Positions 63,852-64,000 of a stretch of 64,000 nt of DNA are shown piece after piece; positions within the stretch are counted from its first letter, which is position 1; the number at the start of each line of letters is the position of its first letter. Made by a program: the position numbers and the translations under genes. The notes beneath the pieces are model-generated. The model saw only the letters and a program-made list of their open reading frames with translations. It searched no databases and was not told the DNA's origin. Source of the DNA: Agrypnia vestita (taxonomy: Eukaryota > Arthropoda > Insecta > Trichoptera > Phryganeidae); assembly GCA_016648135.1 (NCBI GenBank), contig JADDOH010023080.1, forward strand, positions 62,001 to 126,000, written 5' to 3'.

Positions 63852-64000
63852 ACAGGGTGTAACATAGCTGGTCCACGATACTTTACAGATTGATTTCTGC
63901 CATGATTATGAGTCTGAAATGTTCAAGCAACCACGACCTAATATCGATAGTCAAGCAGATATGCGACATTAAAGTTTGTATTTTTTTTTAAATTTAGGGG
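63852..64000. repeat. FB-related repeat, cut by the window edge
   Basis: TACAGGGTGTAACATAGCTG, TGTTCAAGCAACCACGACCT and GATATGCGACATTAAAGTTT match the FB subfamily at 41395 and 54665. Confidence 0.6.

Overview
The window is AT-rich eukaryotic DNA with one spliced host gene at its left end. The rest is a dense, nested collection of decayed transposable elements. Protein similarity of the gene, short GT-AG introns in part of it, and the element mix (Penelope-like, PIF/Harbinger, piggyBac, hAT, mariner, Tigger/pogo, RTE- and Jockey-type LINEs, tRNA-derived SINEs) point to an insect. Lepidoptera is plausible, but the order cannot be fixed from the sequence alone.

Positions 1-12838 (minus strand): the 5' part of swiss cheese / neuropathy target esterase (sws; PNPLA6/7 family). 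Ten coding exons give about 488 residues: the N-terminal membrane anchor, the first cyclic-nucleotide-binding-like domain and the start of the second. All internal junctions have GT-AG ends and keep frame. The patatin-type esterase domain lies beyond the left edge. Its introns carry a piggyBac remnant four bases inside a splice donor, a Penelope-like element (PLE) flanked by inverted hammerhead-like ribozymes, a tRNA-like sequence inside an 81-bp inverted-repeat element, a SINE and foldback repeats.

Positions 12839-64000: no further host gene was recognised. The dominant classes are as follows. (1) PIF/Harbinger elements, ten copies in six terminal-repeat groups, nearly all with a TAA/TTA target duplication; several keep fragments of their transposase or of the companion MADF/Myb-like protein. 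(2) PLE remnants with GIY-YIG endonuclease pieces and short hammerhead-like motifs, often as inverted pairs. (3) hAT elements with 8-bp target duplications. (4) A ~300-540 bp repeat family (here E) in seven copies. (5) Foldback repeats (FB) and an ~440 bp terminal-inverted-repeat family (F). (6) LINE 3'-end fragments.

Most notable: covariation in stem I of the hammerhead-like motifs, with a shared extra core nucleotide and self-complementary stem III; a repeat at 19169-19680 carrying perfectly phased heat-shock-element arrays; two Harbinger insertions whose empty sites are preserved in paralogous repeats in this same window; and a Harbinger family with twelve GCATGC palindromes per copy around a MADF-domain exon.
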